Of a DNA stretch of 64,000 bases, positions 31,791-40,247 are shown piece by piece (the first letter of the stretch is position 1; every line of letters starts with the position of its first letter). The DNA comes from Microlunatus speluncae (GTDB lineage Bacteria > Actinomycetota > Actinomycetes > Propionibacteriales > Propionibacteriaceae): contig NZ_VKCZ01000003.1 of the NCBI RefSeq assembly GCF_009299835.1, positions 1 through 64,000 of the forward strand. Direction: 5' to 3'. A program made the translations under genes and the position numbers. The notes beneath the pieces were generated by a model. That model saw only the letters and a program-made list of their open reading frames with translations. It did not search any database and was not told the origin of the DNA.

Positions 31791-32309
31791 ATGCAACTCA
31801 ACCCTTACGGTGTCGACGGGGTGGTGATGGCGCAGGATCTCGCCAACCGGCCGCCGGCGACCGAGGCCGAGCTGCGGGCGATCTGTGATGATCATGGGCT
31901 GATCCGGGAGCGGCCGATCACCCAGGACGATCTCGAGCTGGTCGCCCTGGCGATCAAGGAGTGGTTGGCGGTCGTCGATGCTCCGGATCACGATGAAAGA
32001 TCACAGCGGGTCAATGCGATGACGGCGGCCTACTGCTCCTTCCCGACGCTGACCGATCACGCCAGGACGGGCTGGCATCTGCACTACCGGCCGGACGGGA
32101 TCAGTGTCGGGCATCAGGTGGGCGCGATGATGGCGGCCGGGACGGCGTTGCACCTGGCGGGCCGCGGGATCACCCGGCTGGGCCGGTGCGATGTCACCGA
32201 TTGTGACCGGGTCTACGTCGACCTGACCCGCAATGGCCGGCAGCGCTACTGCAGCCCGGCCTGCGCCAACCGGGATGCGGTGCGCCGGCACCGAGCCCGG
32301 CAGCGGTGA
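31791..32309 (+). CDS. CGNR zinc finger / ABATE domain protein
   Basis: A 172-residue protein with an N-terminal ABATE domain (about 1-115) and a C-terminal CGNR zinc finger: CDVTDCDRVYVDLTRNGRQRYCSPACANRDAVRRHR, with four Cys and the RNGRQRYCS core. Family members are probable transcription regulators of stress or antibiotic genes. The ATG at 31791 lacks a strong ribosome site. Its stop abuts the stop of the convergent SnoaL-like gene (32310) with no gap. Confidence 0.92.
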   Translation: MQLNPYGVDGVVMAQDLANRPPATEAELRAICDDHGLIRERPITQDDLELVALAIKEWLAVVDAPDHDERSQRVNAMTAAYCSFPTLTDHARTGWHLHYRPDGISVGHQVGAMMAAGTALHLAGRGITRLGRCDVTDCDRVYVDLTRNGRQRYCSPACANRDAVRRHRARQR

Positions 32310-32696
32310 TCACCAGCGCTCGACCAGGCCGTCCGGCCGGGCCGGCGGCTCGTACGGCTCGGGCCAGAAGTCGGTGACCTTGCTGATCAGTCCGGCGTCG
32401 TCGAACTCGAAGAAGGCCTGGGCATCGCCGTCGTCCTCGCCGCCGCCGTCACTGAGTGTCCAGGCGAACCAGACCACGGCACGATGTTCGTCGCCGATGA
32501 TCACCTTCGGAGTCAGATGCCACTCGCCGGGGTAGGTCTCGTTGAACCTCCGGTACGCCGAGCGGCCGCGAATCCGCTCCCGCGACTGCGGCAACTCATA
32601 CACCACCGCCTCGGCCAGCAGTCCCTCCCAGGCGGCCCAGTCCCGGGCCTCGAGGGTCTCCAGAAACCGTCGCGCGATCTCAGCGGTAGCAGTCAT
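32310..32696 (-). CDS. SnoaL-like (NTF2 superfamily) protein
   Basis: A 128-residue cone-shaped NTF2-like fold: IARRFLETLEARDWAAWEGLLAEAVVYELPQSRERIRGRSAYRRF at the start and the FFEFDDAGLISKVTDFWPEPY end typical of SnoaL_2 proteins. Members are isomerases, hydrolases or stray binding proteins; no residue set here allows a choice. Confidence 0.88.
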   Translation of the reverse strand: MTATAEIARRFLETLEARDWAAWEGLLAEAVVYELPQSRERIRGRSAYRRFNETYPGEWHLTPKVIIGDEHRAVVWFAWTLSDGGGEDDGDAQAFFEFDDAGLISKVTDFWPEPYEPPARPDGLVERW

Positions 32697-32735
32697 GCCG
32701 GCACGCTAACCCTCACCTCCGACAACGATGCCGGC

Positions 32736-33407
32736 TCAGAGCTCCCGGCGGACCCGCTCGGCGGAGTTGATCAGGTGTGTCCGCATCGCCGCCGCGGCGG
32801 CCAACGGATCGCGGTCGGTGATCGCGGCGAGGACGGCCAGGTGTTCGGCGTGCACCGGGTCGGCCGTCCGGCCGGCGGCGCGCCGGCCCTTGGGGATCAA
32901 GATCATCATCGGGCCGAGGGCGGCGATCAGTTCCGGGTAGTAGTGGTTGCCGGAGGCGCGGGCGATGGCATGGTGGAACTCGAAGTCGGCCTTGATCGAC
33001 CGGGCCGGCACGGCACGCTCCTCGTGGGTCCGCTCGCCGGCGCCGCGGATCCGACCAAGATCATGATCACTGCGTCGCCGAGCGGCCAGGGCGGCGGCCT
33101 CGCACTCGATCCCGGTCCGGAACTCGACCAGCTCGATGATCTCCGGCACGCTGCGTACCGCTCGATCACCGAACTCGAACCGTAGCTGACTCGGCCGGGT
33201 CAGCACGAAGGTGCCGCGGCCCTGCTGCGACTCGACCAGCCCGGCCGCGCGGAGCCGGGCGATCGCCTCCCTGATCACGGTCCGGCTGACGCCGAATCGC
33301 TGCATCAGTTCGGATTCCGTCGGCAACCGCTGGCCGGCGGCGACGTCGCCGTTCCTGATCTCCGCGGTCAGCCGGTCGACCACCCGACCGGTGAGGGTCT
33401 CAGCCAC
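32736..33407 (-). CDS. FadR/GntR family transcriptional regulator
   Basis: A 223-residue FadR-type regulator. The winged helix RLPTESELMQRFGVSRTVIREAIARLRAAGLVESQQGRGTFV (about residues 25-68) precedes an FCD ligand domain with metal-binding His residues (FEFHHAIARASGN and the terminal MRTHLINSAERV). The GTG start overlaps the end of the sugar acid dehydratase gene by eight bases, so it is the second gene of that operon and probably represses it until the sugar acid binds. Confidence 0.93.
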   Translation of the reverse strand: MAETLTGRVVDRLTAEIRNGDVAAGQRLPTESELMQRFGVSRTVIREAIARLRAAGLVESQQGRGTFVLTRPSQLRFEFGDRAVRSVPEIIELVEFRTGIECEAAALAARRRSDHDLGRIRGAGERTHEERAVPARSIKADFEFHHAIARASGNHYYPELIAALGPMMILIPKGRRAAGRTADPVHAEHLAVLAAITDRDPLAAAAAMRTHLINSAERVRREL

Positions 33408-34524
33408 CGAAGGTCGCCGTCTCGACCGTCCACGCCCGGGCCCGGTCGCTCAAGGAGACGCCAAGACCCGGCCGGTCCGGCACGATCATCCGCCCGTCGG
33501 TGATCTCCAGCCGCTCGTTGAACAAGGGTTCCAGCCAGTCGAAGTGTTCGACCCACACCTCGCCCGGATAGGCCGCGGCCAGATGCAGGTGCAGCTCCAT
33601 CGCGAAGTGCGGCGCCACCTTCAGCCCGGCCTCGTCGGCCAGCGCGAGGATCCGCAGGAAGGACGTGATCCCGCCGACCCGCGGCGCGTCGGGCTGCAGG
33701 AACGTGACCGAGCGGTTCTCGATCAAGGACCGGTGCTCGGCCACGCTGGTCAGCATCTCGCCGCTGGCGATCGGGGTGTCCAGCCGCTCGCCGAGCATCG
33801 CGTGACCGACCGCGTCGTAGGCGTCCAGCGGCTCCTCGATCCAGACCAGCCCGTACGACTCCAGGCCGCGACCGATCCGCAGCGCCGTCGTCCGATCCCA
33901 CTGCTGATTGGCATCCACCATCAGCGCCACCGGATCCGGCAGTGCGGTTCGGACCGCCTCCACCCGCTCCAGGTCGGCCCGGCGATCGGGCTGGCCGACC
34001 TTGATCTTGATCCCGCCGATGCCCCGCTCGGCCGCGGCGCGGGCGTTGTCGATCACCTCCGGCAGCGGCGCGGACAGGAAGCCGCCCGACGTGTTGTAGC
34101 AGGGGACCGCGTCCCGGTGCGCGCCGAGCAGCTTGGCCAGCGGCAGCCCGGCCCGCTTGGCCTTCAGGTCCCACAGGGCGACGTCGATGGCGGCGATCGC
34201 CTGTGTCGCCAGGCCGCTCCGACCGACGGAGGCACCGGCCCAGACCAGCTTGGTGCCCAGCTTGGCGATGTCGCTCGGATCCTCGCCGATCACGTCGGCC
34301 CCGATCTCCCGCGCATGGGCGAACAGCCCCGGCCCGCCGGCCCGCTTCGAATAGCTGAAGCCCAGGCCGCTGTGCCCGGCCTCGGTGGTCAGCTCGGCGA
34401 ACAGCATCGCCACCCGGGTCAGCGGCCGCTGCCGGCCGGTCAACACCTTGGCGTCGCTGATCGGGGTTGCCAACGGGAGGTACGCCAGCGACAGGGTCAG
34501 GCCCTTGATTCGATCGGAAGTCAC
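33400..34524 (-). CDS. Mandelate racemase/enolase superfamily sugar acid dehydratase
   Basis: A 374-residue enolase-superfamily enzyme. The N-terminal capping domain covers about 1-130 and the barrel follows. The KxK motif is GGIKIKVG, metal ligands occur in MVDANQQW, WIEEPLD and GEML, and the His base is likely in KVAPHFAMELHLHLAAA. This pattern is close to L-talarate/galactarate dehydratases and related acid sugar dehydratases; the exact acid cannot be decided. The GTG start has an AGG just upstream. It is coupled to the FadR-type gene. Confidence 0.85.
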   Translation of the reverse strand: MTSDRIKGLTLSLAYLPLATPISDAKVLTGRQRPLTRVAMLFAELTTEAGHSGLGFSYSKRAGGPGLFAHAREIGADVIGEDPSDIAKLGTKLVWAGASVGRSGLATQAIAAIDVALWDLKAKRAGLPLAKLLGAHRDAVPCYNTSGGFLSAPLPEVIDNARAAAERGIGGIKIKVGQPDRRADLERVEAVRTALPDPVALMVDANQQWDRTTALRIGRGLESYGLVWIEEPLDAYDAVGHAMLGERLDTPIASGEMLTSVAEHRSLIENRSVTFLQPDAPRVGGITSFLRILALADEAGLKVAPHFAMELHLHLAAAYPGEVWVEHFDWLEPLFNERLEITDGRMIVPDRPGLGVSLSDRARAWTVETATFGG

Positions 34525-34541
34525 CTAAGACATCGTACGAA

Positions 34542-35336
34542 TCACGAATTGGTCATGACAAGAGCCGGGCGGCGATGGTGCAGCGCCACCGCACCGGCGA
34601 TCGCCACCACGAAGGGCACCAGGACGAAGGCCACCCCGGCCAGCCAGTCCTCGCCGGCGATGCCGAACGGCCGCAAACCCTCGTTGCCGATCAGCCCCTG
34701 GGCCGCGGTCTGGAAGGCCAGATGGAAGCCCATCGTCACCCAGGCCGTGCCGCACAGCACCCGCAGGCAGCCGAGGGTGAGCGAGAACACGGCGAACATC
34801 AGCACCCGGTCCGGCGTCGCGGCGGCGCCGGAGATCGCCCCGGCCGCGGTGAACAGCACGGCCTGCCCGATCGCCGCTGCCCACCGCGGCCAGATCTCGG
34901 CCAGCCCGCCGTAGAGGAAGCCGCGGAACACCACCTCTTCCGGGATCGCCTCGAACAGGGCCACCAGCACGATCAGGCCGAGCAGCCGGATCACGATGTC
35001 GCCGGCCGGCTGCTGCGGCGTGAAGGTCACCAGTCCGGCGGCGAGCAGGATCGCCGTCGTCACCCCGGCCGGGACGAGCCAGAGCAGCACGCCGAGGCCG
35101 AGTTGGCCGGCCGCGCGCTGCGGCGGCAGCCCGAGCGAGCCGATCGGCCGCCGCGTCACCAGCCGGCAGACCAGCAGCACCGCGCCGACAACCAGGACGG
35201 TCATCAGCACGGCGCGGACCGCGTGGTTGGCGAGCGTGTACGGACCGAACAGCAACTCGGACCGGCTCATCAGCACCGTCAGCAGCACGCAGGCGGTCGC
35301 GAAGATCAGCAGCATTCCGAGCACCCGTCGTCTCAT
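34542..35336 (-). CDS. CPBP family intramembrane metalloprotease
   Basis: A 264-residue membrane protein with about seven spans and the CPBP motif IPEEVVFRGFLYGGL; the second motif region is WVTMGFHLAFQTAAQGL with His. The conventional FxxxH motif is weak (FTAAGAISG lacks the His), so activity is less certain than for the copy at 23128-23841. The ATG at 35336 starts MRRRVLGMLL; a long upstream open frame is a shadow. Confidence 0.88.
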   Translation of the reverse strand: MRRRVLGMLLIFATACVLLTVLMSRSELLFGPYTLANHAVRAVLMTVLVVGAVLLVCRLVTRRPIGSLGLPPQRAAGQLGLGVLLWLVPAGVTTAILLAAGLVTFTPQQPAGDIVIRLLGLIVLVALFEAIPEEVVFRGFLYGGLAEIWPRWAAAIGQAVLFTAAGAISGAAATPDRVLMFAVFSLTLGCLRVLCGTAWVTMGFHLAFQTAAQGLIGNEGLRPFGIAGEDWLAGVAFVLVPFVVAIAGAVALHHRRPALVMTNS

Positions 35337-35670
35337 GACTCCAGGTCTAGCGGCGGACGACGGCCGGCGAGTCCGCCGAAGGGATGATCGAGACCCCGGA
35401 ATCCGTCGGTCCCGGTTGCCGGTCCGGGATCGGGGAATTTCCCACCGGGTACACCCGGCGGAGGATTCCCCGATCTCACGGCCGGGGCGCGGTTTCCCTA
35501 CCGGACCGGCGCCGTGGATCGGGTGCGACACGCCGCGCCGTCGGGCCGGAAGATCCTGCTGGTGGGGAACTCCGACAGGGATTCGTCCGTGTTGTTTCCT
35601 TGTGCAGCCCACCCGTCCGAGGACTCCGCCAAGGTCGCCTTCGCCGAAATCGGCACGTACCCTGGTGCCC
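35337..35670. other. Divergent intergenic region with a stem-loop
   Basis: These 334 bases hold no credible gene. A stem-loop has perfect 11-base arms GATCGGGGAAT (35428-35438) and ATTCCCCGATC (35465-35475), with an inner CCGGGT/ACCCGG pair (35445-35450 and 35453-35458). It could be an operator or a terminator on the minus strand side. The promoter of the DUF5318-PBP operon must lie to its right. Confidence 0.6.
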
Positions 35671-36090
35671 ATGTGGTCCCAGCGCGAGGTCGTCGATTAC
35701 GCGCTGCAGCGCCGGTCGACCCTGGCGTCGCTGCGGCGGCCCGGTGGCCGCCTGGCGCGGCGGGAGGCCTGTGACGCCGACCCGATGTTGATCCGGGCGG
35801 CCAAGCACCACGGCGAGTCGACCGGGGACAACTGCCCGGTCTGCGACTCGCCTGATTTCACCCAGCTGCGCCACGTTTTCGGTGAGCAGCTCGGCCAGTA
35901 TTCGGGCCGGATCAAGCGGACCGCCGAGTTGGAGGAGATGGCGCACGAGTACGGCGAGTTCAAGGTCGTCGTGGTCGAGGTGTGCCTCAGCTGTAGCTGG
36001 AATTTCATGATCATGTCGTACCTGCTCGGGGACGGGGTGAAGCGCAAGCCGCCGCGTCGACAGCTTACCGTCGAGGACATTTATGGCTGA
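35671..36090 (+). CDS. DUF5318 family protein
   Basis: A 139-residue protein of the actinobacterial DUF5318 family: MWSQREVVDYALQRRSTLASLRR at the start, CDADPMLIRAAKHHGESTGDNCPVCDSP, and VEVCLSCSWNFMIMSYLLGDG. Two CxxC pairs (CPVC and CLSC) indicate a zinc ribbon. It is encoded just ahead of class A PBP genes in many actinobacteria and overlaps the PBP start by eight bases, as here, so a link to peptidoglycan synthesis or its control is likely but unproven. Confidence 0.9.
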   Translation: MWSQREVVDYALQRRSTLASLRRPGGRLARREACDADPMLIRAAKHHGESTGDNCPVCDSPDFTQLRHVFGEQLGQYSGRIKRTAELEEMAHEYGEFKVVVVEVCLSCSWNFMIMSYLLGDGVKRKPPRRQLTVEDIYG

Positions 36091-38611
36091 ACCCCTCCAG
36101 GGGTCGCAGAAGGCTGTCAAGAAGTCGGGGAAGCAACGCTCCAGGGGCCGGATCTGGGCCGGCCGGGTGATCAAGGCTTTCGTCGGTTTGATCTTGATCG
36201 GGCTGATCGGCGCGACCGCGATCGTGATCGTCGGCTATCAGACCACCGACCTGCCGGACCCGAACGCCGACTTCCAGACCGCGACCACCTTCGTCTACTA
36301 CAACGACGGCAAGACCCAGCTGGGGAGCTTCGCCACCCAGAATCGGCAGCCGCTGACGTTCGACGAGATGCCGCAAACGATCAAGGACTCGGTCGTCTCG
36401 GCCGAGAATCAGGACTTCTGGACCGATCCGGGGATCTCGCTGACCGGCATGATCAGAGCCGCCTGGTCGATCCTGCGGGGTGAGTCGCTGCAGGGCGGGT
36501 CGACGATCACGCAGCAGTACATCAAGATCATGTACCTGACGTCGGAACAGACCGTGACCCGGAAGTTCAAGGAAGTCTTCCTGGCCTACAAGCTCAACAA
36601 GGACCTGACCAAGGAACAGATCCTCGAGGGCTACCTGAACACGATCTACTTCGGCCGTGGCGCGTACGGCATCCAGGCGGCGGCCAAGGCGTACTTCGAC
36701 GTCGACGCGAAAGAGCTGACCGTCCCCCAGGCGGCGGCGCTGACCGCGATCTTGAACAACCCGACCGTCTTCGATCCGGACGCCGACGACGGCAAGAACG
36801 AGCGGCTGCTGGAGCGCTACCGCTACGTGATCAGGTCGATGGCCGACACCGGTGCGATCACCTCCGAGGAGTCGTACAAGTACGCCAAGGCGCTGCCGAA
36901 GTTCCCCGAGATCGAGAAGAACCAGCGCTACGGCGGTCCGAAGGGCTTCCTGCTCAAGCAGGTCGAGGCCGAGCTGCTGGCCGCCGGCTTCGACTCCAGC
37001 CAGATCAACGGCGGCGGGCTCAAGATCACCACCACCTTCGACAAGGCCGCCCAGACCGCCGCGGTGAAGTCGGCGCAGAAGTGGACCAAGAAGGCGGCCG
37101 ACGCGGCGGATGAGAAGAAGTCCGATCTGCACGCCGCGATCGCCTCGGTCGAGGTCGGCACCGGCCGCGTGCTCGCGCTCTACGGCGGGCCGGACTACGT
37201 CACCAGTTCCCGGAACTGGGCCACCACCGCCCGGCCGACCGCCTCGACGTTCAAGACCTATGCGCTCGCCGCCGGCCTGCAGGACGGCTTCAGCCTGCGC
37301 TCGTACCTCAACGGCAACACCTTCACTCCCGAAGGTGACCCGGTCCGGGTGCGCAACGAGTTCAACCACGAGTACGGCAACGTCAGTCTGCGCCGGGCCA
37401 CGGCCGACTCGATCAACACCGCGTTCGTCGACCTGACCGTGAGCATGGACGACGGCCCGCGCAAGATCAGCGAGGCCGCCCAGGCGGCCGGGGCGCCGAA
37501 GGGCGCCGGCTGGGACGAGAACACCCGGCTCGCGCTCGGCTCCGCCGAGGTCAGCCCGTTGGACCAGGCCGGCAGCTATGCCACCTATGCCAACGACGGG
37601 GTGCACGTCGCCAACCACGTGGTCGACTCGGTCACCGACGCGGCCGGCAACGTGCTCTACGAGGCCGAGCCGGCGGAGAAGCGGGCCGTCAGCAAGGACA
37701 TCGCCAGCGACGTCAACTACGCCCTGTCCAGTGTGGTCGAGGAGGGCACCGGCCAGTCCGTGCAGACGCTGGACCGACCGGTGGCCGGCAAGACCGGCAC
37801 CAAGGACGGCGTCAAGGACGACATCACCTCGGCGTGGTTCGTCGCCTACACCAAGCAGATCTCGACGGCGGTGATGTACGTCGCGGGTGACGGCGGCAAC
37901 GAGAACCTCGACGACTACGCCCGGCCGGGCGATCGGACCTTCTTCGGCGGCACCTATCCGGCGCTGACCTGGGAGGACTACATGGAGAAGGCGACCAAGG
38001 GCCAGCCGGAGGAGGACTTCGGCGAACCGGCCTGGGTCAACGTGGATCGGGTCCGCGACGACGACCCGGAGGAGGAGCAGAGCCGGCCGCCGCGGGAGAC
38101 CGAGAAGCCCACCGAGAAGCCGTCGGAGACGCCGAGCGAGGAGCCGTCGGAGGATCCCAGCGAGGACCCGTCGGAAGACCCGAGCGAGGATCCGAGTGAG
38201 GACCCGTCGCAGGATCCGAGCGAGGACCCGTCCGAGGACCCGAGCGAGGATCCTGGCTCCAACGGCCAGAACGGCTCCGCCGACAATTCCGGGTCGAACG
38301 ACAACTCCGGGTCCGCGGACAATGACGAGAACTCCGGTGAGTCCGACAGCGGGGCCGCGAACTCCGACAGTGGCGCGTCGGACGCCAATGGAAACGACAG
38401 CGACTCGGCCAGCTCCGGGTCCAACGACAGCGGGTCGGATCCCGGCGCCGACAACGACGGCTCCAACAGCGGTGATTCGGCCAATGGCAGCGCGGACAAC
38501 GAGAGCGCGGACGCGAGCGCCGACGGCAGCGGCTCCGACCCGGACGCCTCGGGCAGTGCCTCCGACTCCGGCGACTCCGCTACCGGTCCCGTGAACCGGG
38601 GCAGCGGATAG
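36083..38611 (+). CDS. Class A penicillin-binding protein (PBP1, transglycosylase/transpeptidase)
   Basis: An 842-residue bifunctional peptidoglycan synthase. A cytoplasmic basic N-terminus precedes one membrane span (about 30-52). The glycosyltransferase domain has the catalytic Glu108 in SAENQDFW and GGSTITQQYIK. The transpeptidase domain has Ser388 in STFK, SIN at 443-445 and KTG at 570-572. From about residue 670 the tail is a low-complexity acidic region: repeated SEDP/SEEP units, then about 120 residues of mixed Ser, Asp, Asn and Gly, which is unusually anionic. It polymerises lipid II and cross-links stems at the outer face of the membrane. Confidence 0.96.
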   Translation: MAEPLQGSQKAVKKSGKQRSRGRIWAGRVIKAFVGLILIGLIGATAIVIVGYQTTDLPDPNADFQTATTFVYYNDGKTQLGSFATQNRQPLTFDEMPQTIKDSVVSAENQDFWTDPGISLTGMIRAAWSILRGESLQGGSTITQQYIKIMYLTSEQTVTRKFKEVFLAYKLNKDLTKEQILEGYLNTIYFGRGAYGIQAAAKAYFDVDAKELTVPQAAALTAILNNPTVFDPDADDGKNERLLERYRYVIRSMADTGAITSEESYKYAKALPKFPEIEKNQRYGGPKGFLLKQVEAELLAAGFDSSQINGGGLKITTTFDKAAQTAAVKSAQKWTKKAADAADEKKSDLHAAIASVEVGTGRVLALYGGPDYVTSSRNWATTARPTASTFKTYALAAGLQDGFSLRSYLNGNTFTPEGDPVRVRNEFNHEYGNVSLRRATADSINTAFVDLTVSMDDGPRKISEAAQAAGAPKGAGWDENTRLALGSAEVSPLDQAGSYATYANDGVHVANHVVDSVTDAAGNVLYEAEPAEKRAVSKDIASDVNYALSSVVEEGTGQSVQTLDRPVAGKTGTKDGVKDDITSAWFVAYTKQISTAVMYVAGDGGNENLDDYARPGDRTFFGGTYPALTWEDYMEKATKGQPEEDFGEPAWVNVDRVRDDDPEEEQSRPPRETEKPTEKPSETPSEEPSEDPSEDPSEDPSEDPSEDPSQDPSEDPSEDPSEDPGSNGQNGSADNSGSNDNSGSADNDENSGESDSGAANSDSGASDANGNDSDSASSGSNDSGSDPGADNDGSNSGDSANGSADNESADASADGSGSDPDASGSASDSGDSATGPVNRGSG

Positions 38612-38626
38612 TCGCGATGATCTTCG

Positions 38627-38651
38627 CGAGCTTGTCGAAGGGGGCAAGCCC
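38627..38651. repeat. REP-like repeat, half-element
   Basis: The core GAGCTTGTCGAAGGGGGCAAG lies 16 bases after the PBP stop codon, without an inverted partner. The rest of the 38612-38792 gap shows no gene. Confidence 0.75.
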
Positions 38652-38792
38652 GATGAACAACGCTCGCATCCGATCGACGATATCCCGGCCGTCGCGGCCG
38701 GGAGCGCTGAGTAGAGTCGCCCCGGTGAAGGTCACCCCACGACGTTCCTCTCCACCGCTGCGCGCCCCCGAACGACGCCGCGGGGACTCCGA

Positions 38793-40247
38793 GTGAGTGT
38801 CGACCCCGAACCTCGGGCCCGCCGGCGTCCGGTCGCGGTGCGCGAGCCGTCTGCGGAGGACGGGTTCGTCCGGCTGCTGACCCAGCGACTCGGCGGGCCG
38901 ATCGGTCGCCGCGCCGCCGCCGGCCGGGCCTGGTGGAGCCCGGTCCGGGTCACGCTGGCGATCGCGACGCTGACGTACCTGATCGGGATGATCTTCCGGA
39001 TCCCGTGCCGGATCACCGTGTTCGGGCAGGCGCCGGACCACTTCCGGCTGATGTGCTACTCCGACATCGGGCTGCTCTACTCCGGGCGCGGGCTGCTGGC
39101 CGGCCTGACCCCGTATCTGGACCGCAGCCCGGACTTCCCGGTGCTGGAGTATCCGGTGCTCACCGGTTGGTTCCTCGAATTCGAGCGGTTGATCACGCAC
39201 GCGCTCGGCGGGGCCCAGGGGCTGGAGCTGAGCGACCAGCAGCAGGTCAGCTCCACGTTGCTGTTCGTCGACGTGAACCAGGTGCTGCTCGGGTTGCTGT
39301 TCCTGGTCGCGGTGTGGGCCCAGTTGCGGACCGTCGAGGGCCGGCCGTGGGACGCGATGATGCTCGCGGCGTCGCCCTGTGTCGCGGCCGCCGCGCAGGT
39401 CAACTGGGATCTGCTGGCGGTGGCGCTGACCGCGCTCGGCTGCATGTTCTGGGCCCGGCGCCGACCGGCGCTGGCCGGGCTGCTGATCGGGCTGGCGACC
39501 GCGGCGAAGCTCTATCCGGTGCTGCTGCTCGGCCCGCTGATCCTGCTCTGCCTGCGGACCCGCAAACTGAACGCGCTGGCCGCCACCATCGGCGGCTTCT
39601 TGATCAGCTGGTCGTTGGTCAATCTGCCGGTCGTGATGCTCGCCCCCGATTCCTGGTTGGCCTTCTGGACCTTCAACTCCGACCGCGGCGGTGATCTCGG
39701 CTCGATCTGGTACGTGTTCGAGCTCGCCGGTCAGCGAGTGCCGGCGCTGAACCTGATCAACGCGCTGCTGTTGATCGCCGCCTGTCTCGGCATCGGGTTG
39801 TTGATCATGGCGGCGCCGCGCCGGCCGAGATTCGGCGCGGTCGCCTTCCTGGTGGTGGCCGCGTTCCTGATCACCAACAAGGTCTATTCGCCGCAGTACG
39901 TGCTCTGGCTGCTGCCGTTCCTGATCTTGGCCCGGCCCCGGTGGCGGGACTGGCTGATCTTCAGCGCGGCCGAGCTGTTCTATTTCGCGGCGATCTGGTG
40001 GCACCTGGCCGGTGTGCTGACCCCGGCCGACGGCTCGCCCGACCGGCTCTACTGGCTGGCGGTGATCGTCCGGATCGGCGTCCAGGTCTATCTGTGCGTC
40101 CAGGTGGTGATCGACGCGCTGCGCCCGGACCGGGATCTGGTCCGGGCCGACGGGATCGACGATCCGACCGGCGGTGTGCTGGACCGGGCCGCCGACCGCG
40201 GCTGGTCGTTGATCCGGCCCGGCCCCCGCGCGCCCACCCATGGCTGA
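38793..40247 (+). CDS. GT87 family (DUF2029) polyprenol-sugar mannosyltransferase-like membrane protein
   Basis: A 484-residue integral membrane glycosyltransferase with about ten spans. The GT87/DUF2029 layout is clear: short cytoplasmic lead, first span, an extracytoplasmic loop with Asp (DIGLLYSGRGLLAGLTPYLD), then WDLLAVALTALGCMFWARRRPALAGLLIGLATAAKLYPVLLLGPLILL, the family signature. The C-terminal part has NKVYSPQYVLWLLPFL. Such enzymes use polyprenyl-phosphate mannose to build lipomannan or other envelope glycans. The GTG start at 38793 overlaps nothing; the next gene overlaps its end by eight bases. Confidence 0.9.
   Translation: MSVDPEPRARRRPVAVREPSAEDGFVRLLTQRLGGPIGRRAAAGRAWWSPVRVTLAIATLTYLIGMIFRIPCRITVFGQAPDHFRLMCYSDIGLLYSGRGLLAGLTPYLDRSPDFPVLEYPVLTGWFLEFERLITHALGGAQGLELSDQQQVSSTLLFVDVNQVLLGLLFLVAVWAQLRTVEGRPWDAMMLAASPCVAAAAQVNWDLLAVALTALGCMFWARRRPALAGLLIGLATAAKLYPVLLLGPLILLCLRTRKLNALAATIGGFLISWSLVNLPVVMLAPDSWLAFWTFNSDRGGDLGSIWYVFELAGQRVPALNLINALLLIAACLGIGLLIMAAPRRPRFGAVAFLVVAAFLITNKVYSPQYVLWLLPFLILARPRWRDWLIFSAAELFYFAAIWWHLAGVLTPADGSPDRLYWLAVIVRIGVQVYLCVQVVIDALRPDRDLVRADGIDDPTGGVLDRAADRGWSLIRPGPRAPTHG

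Noticed and set aside
36065..38647. An 860-codon open frame antisense to the PBP gene
   Set aside because: It is a mirror of the high-GC codon pattern of the real gene. The product is Arg/Val/Gly-rich with no family features, while the plus strand has all PBP motifs.
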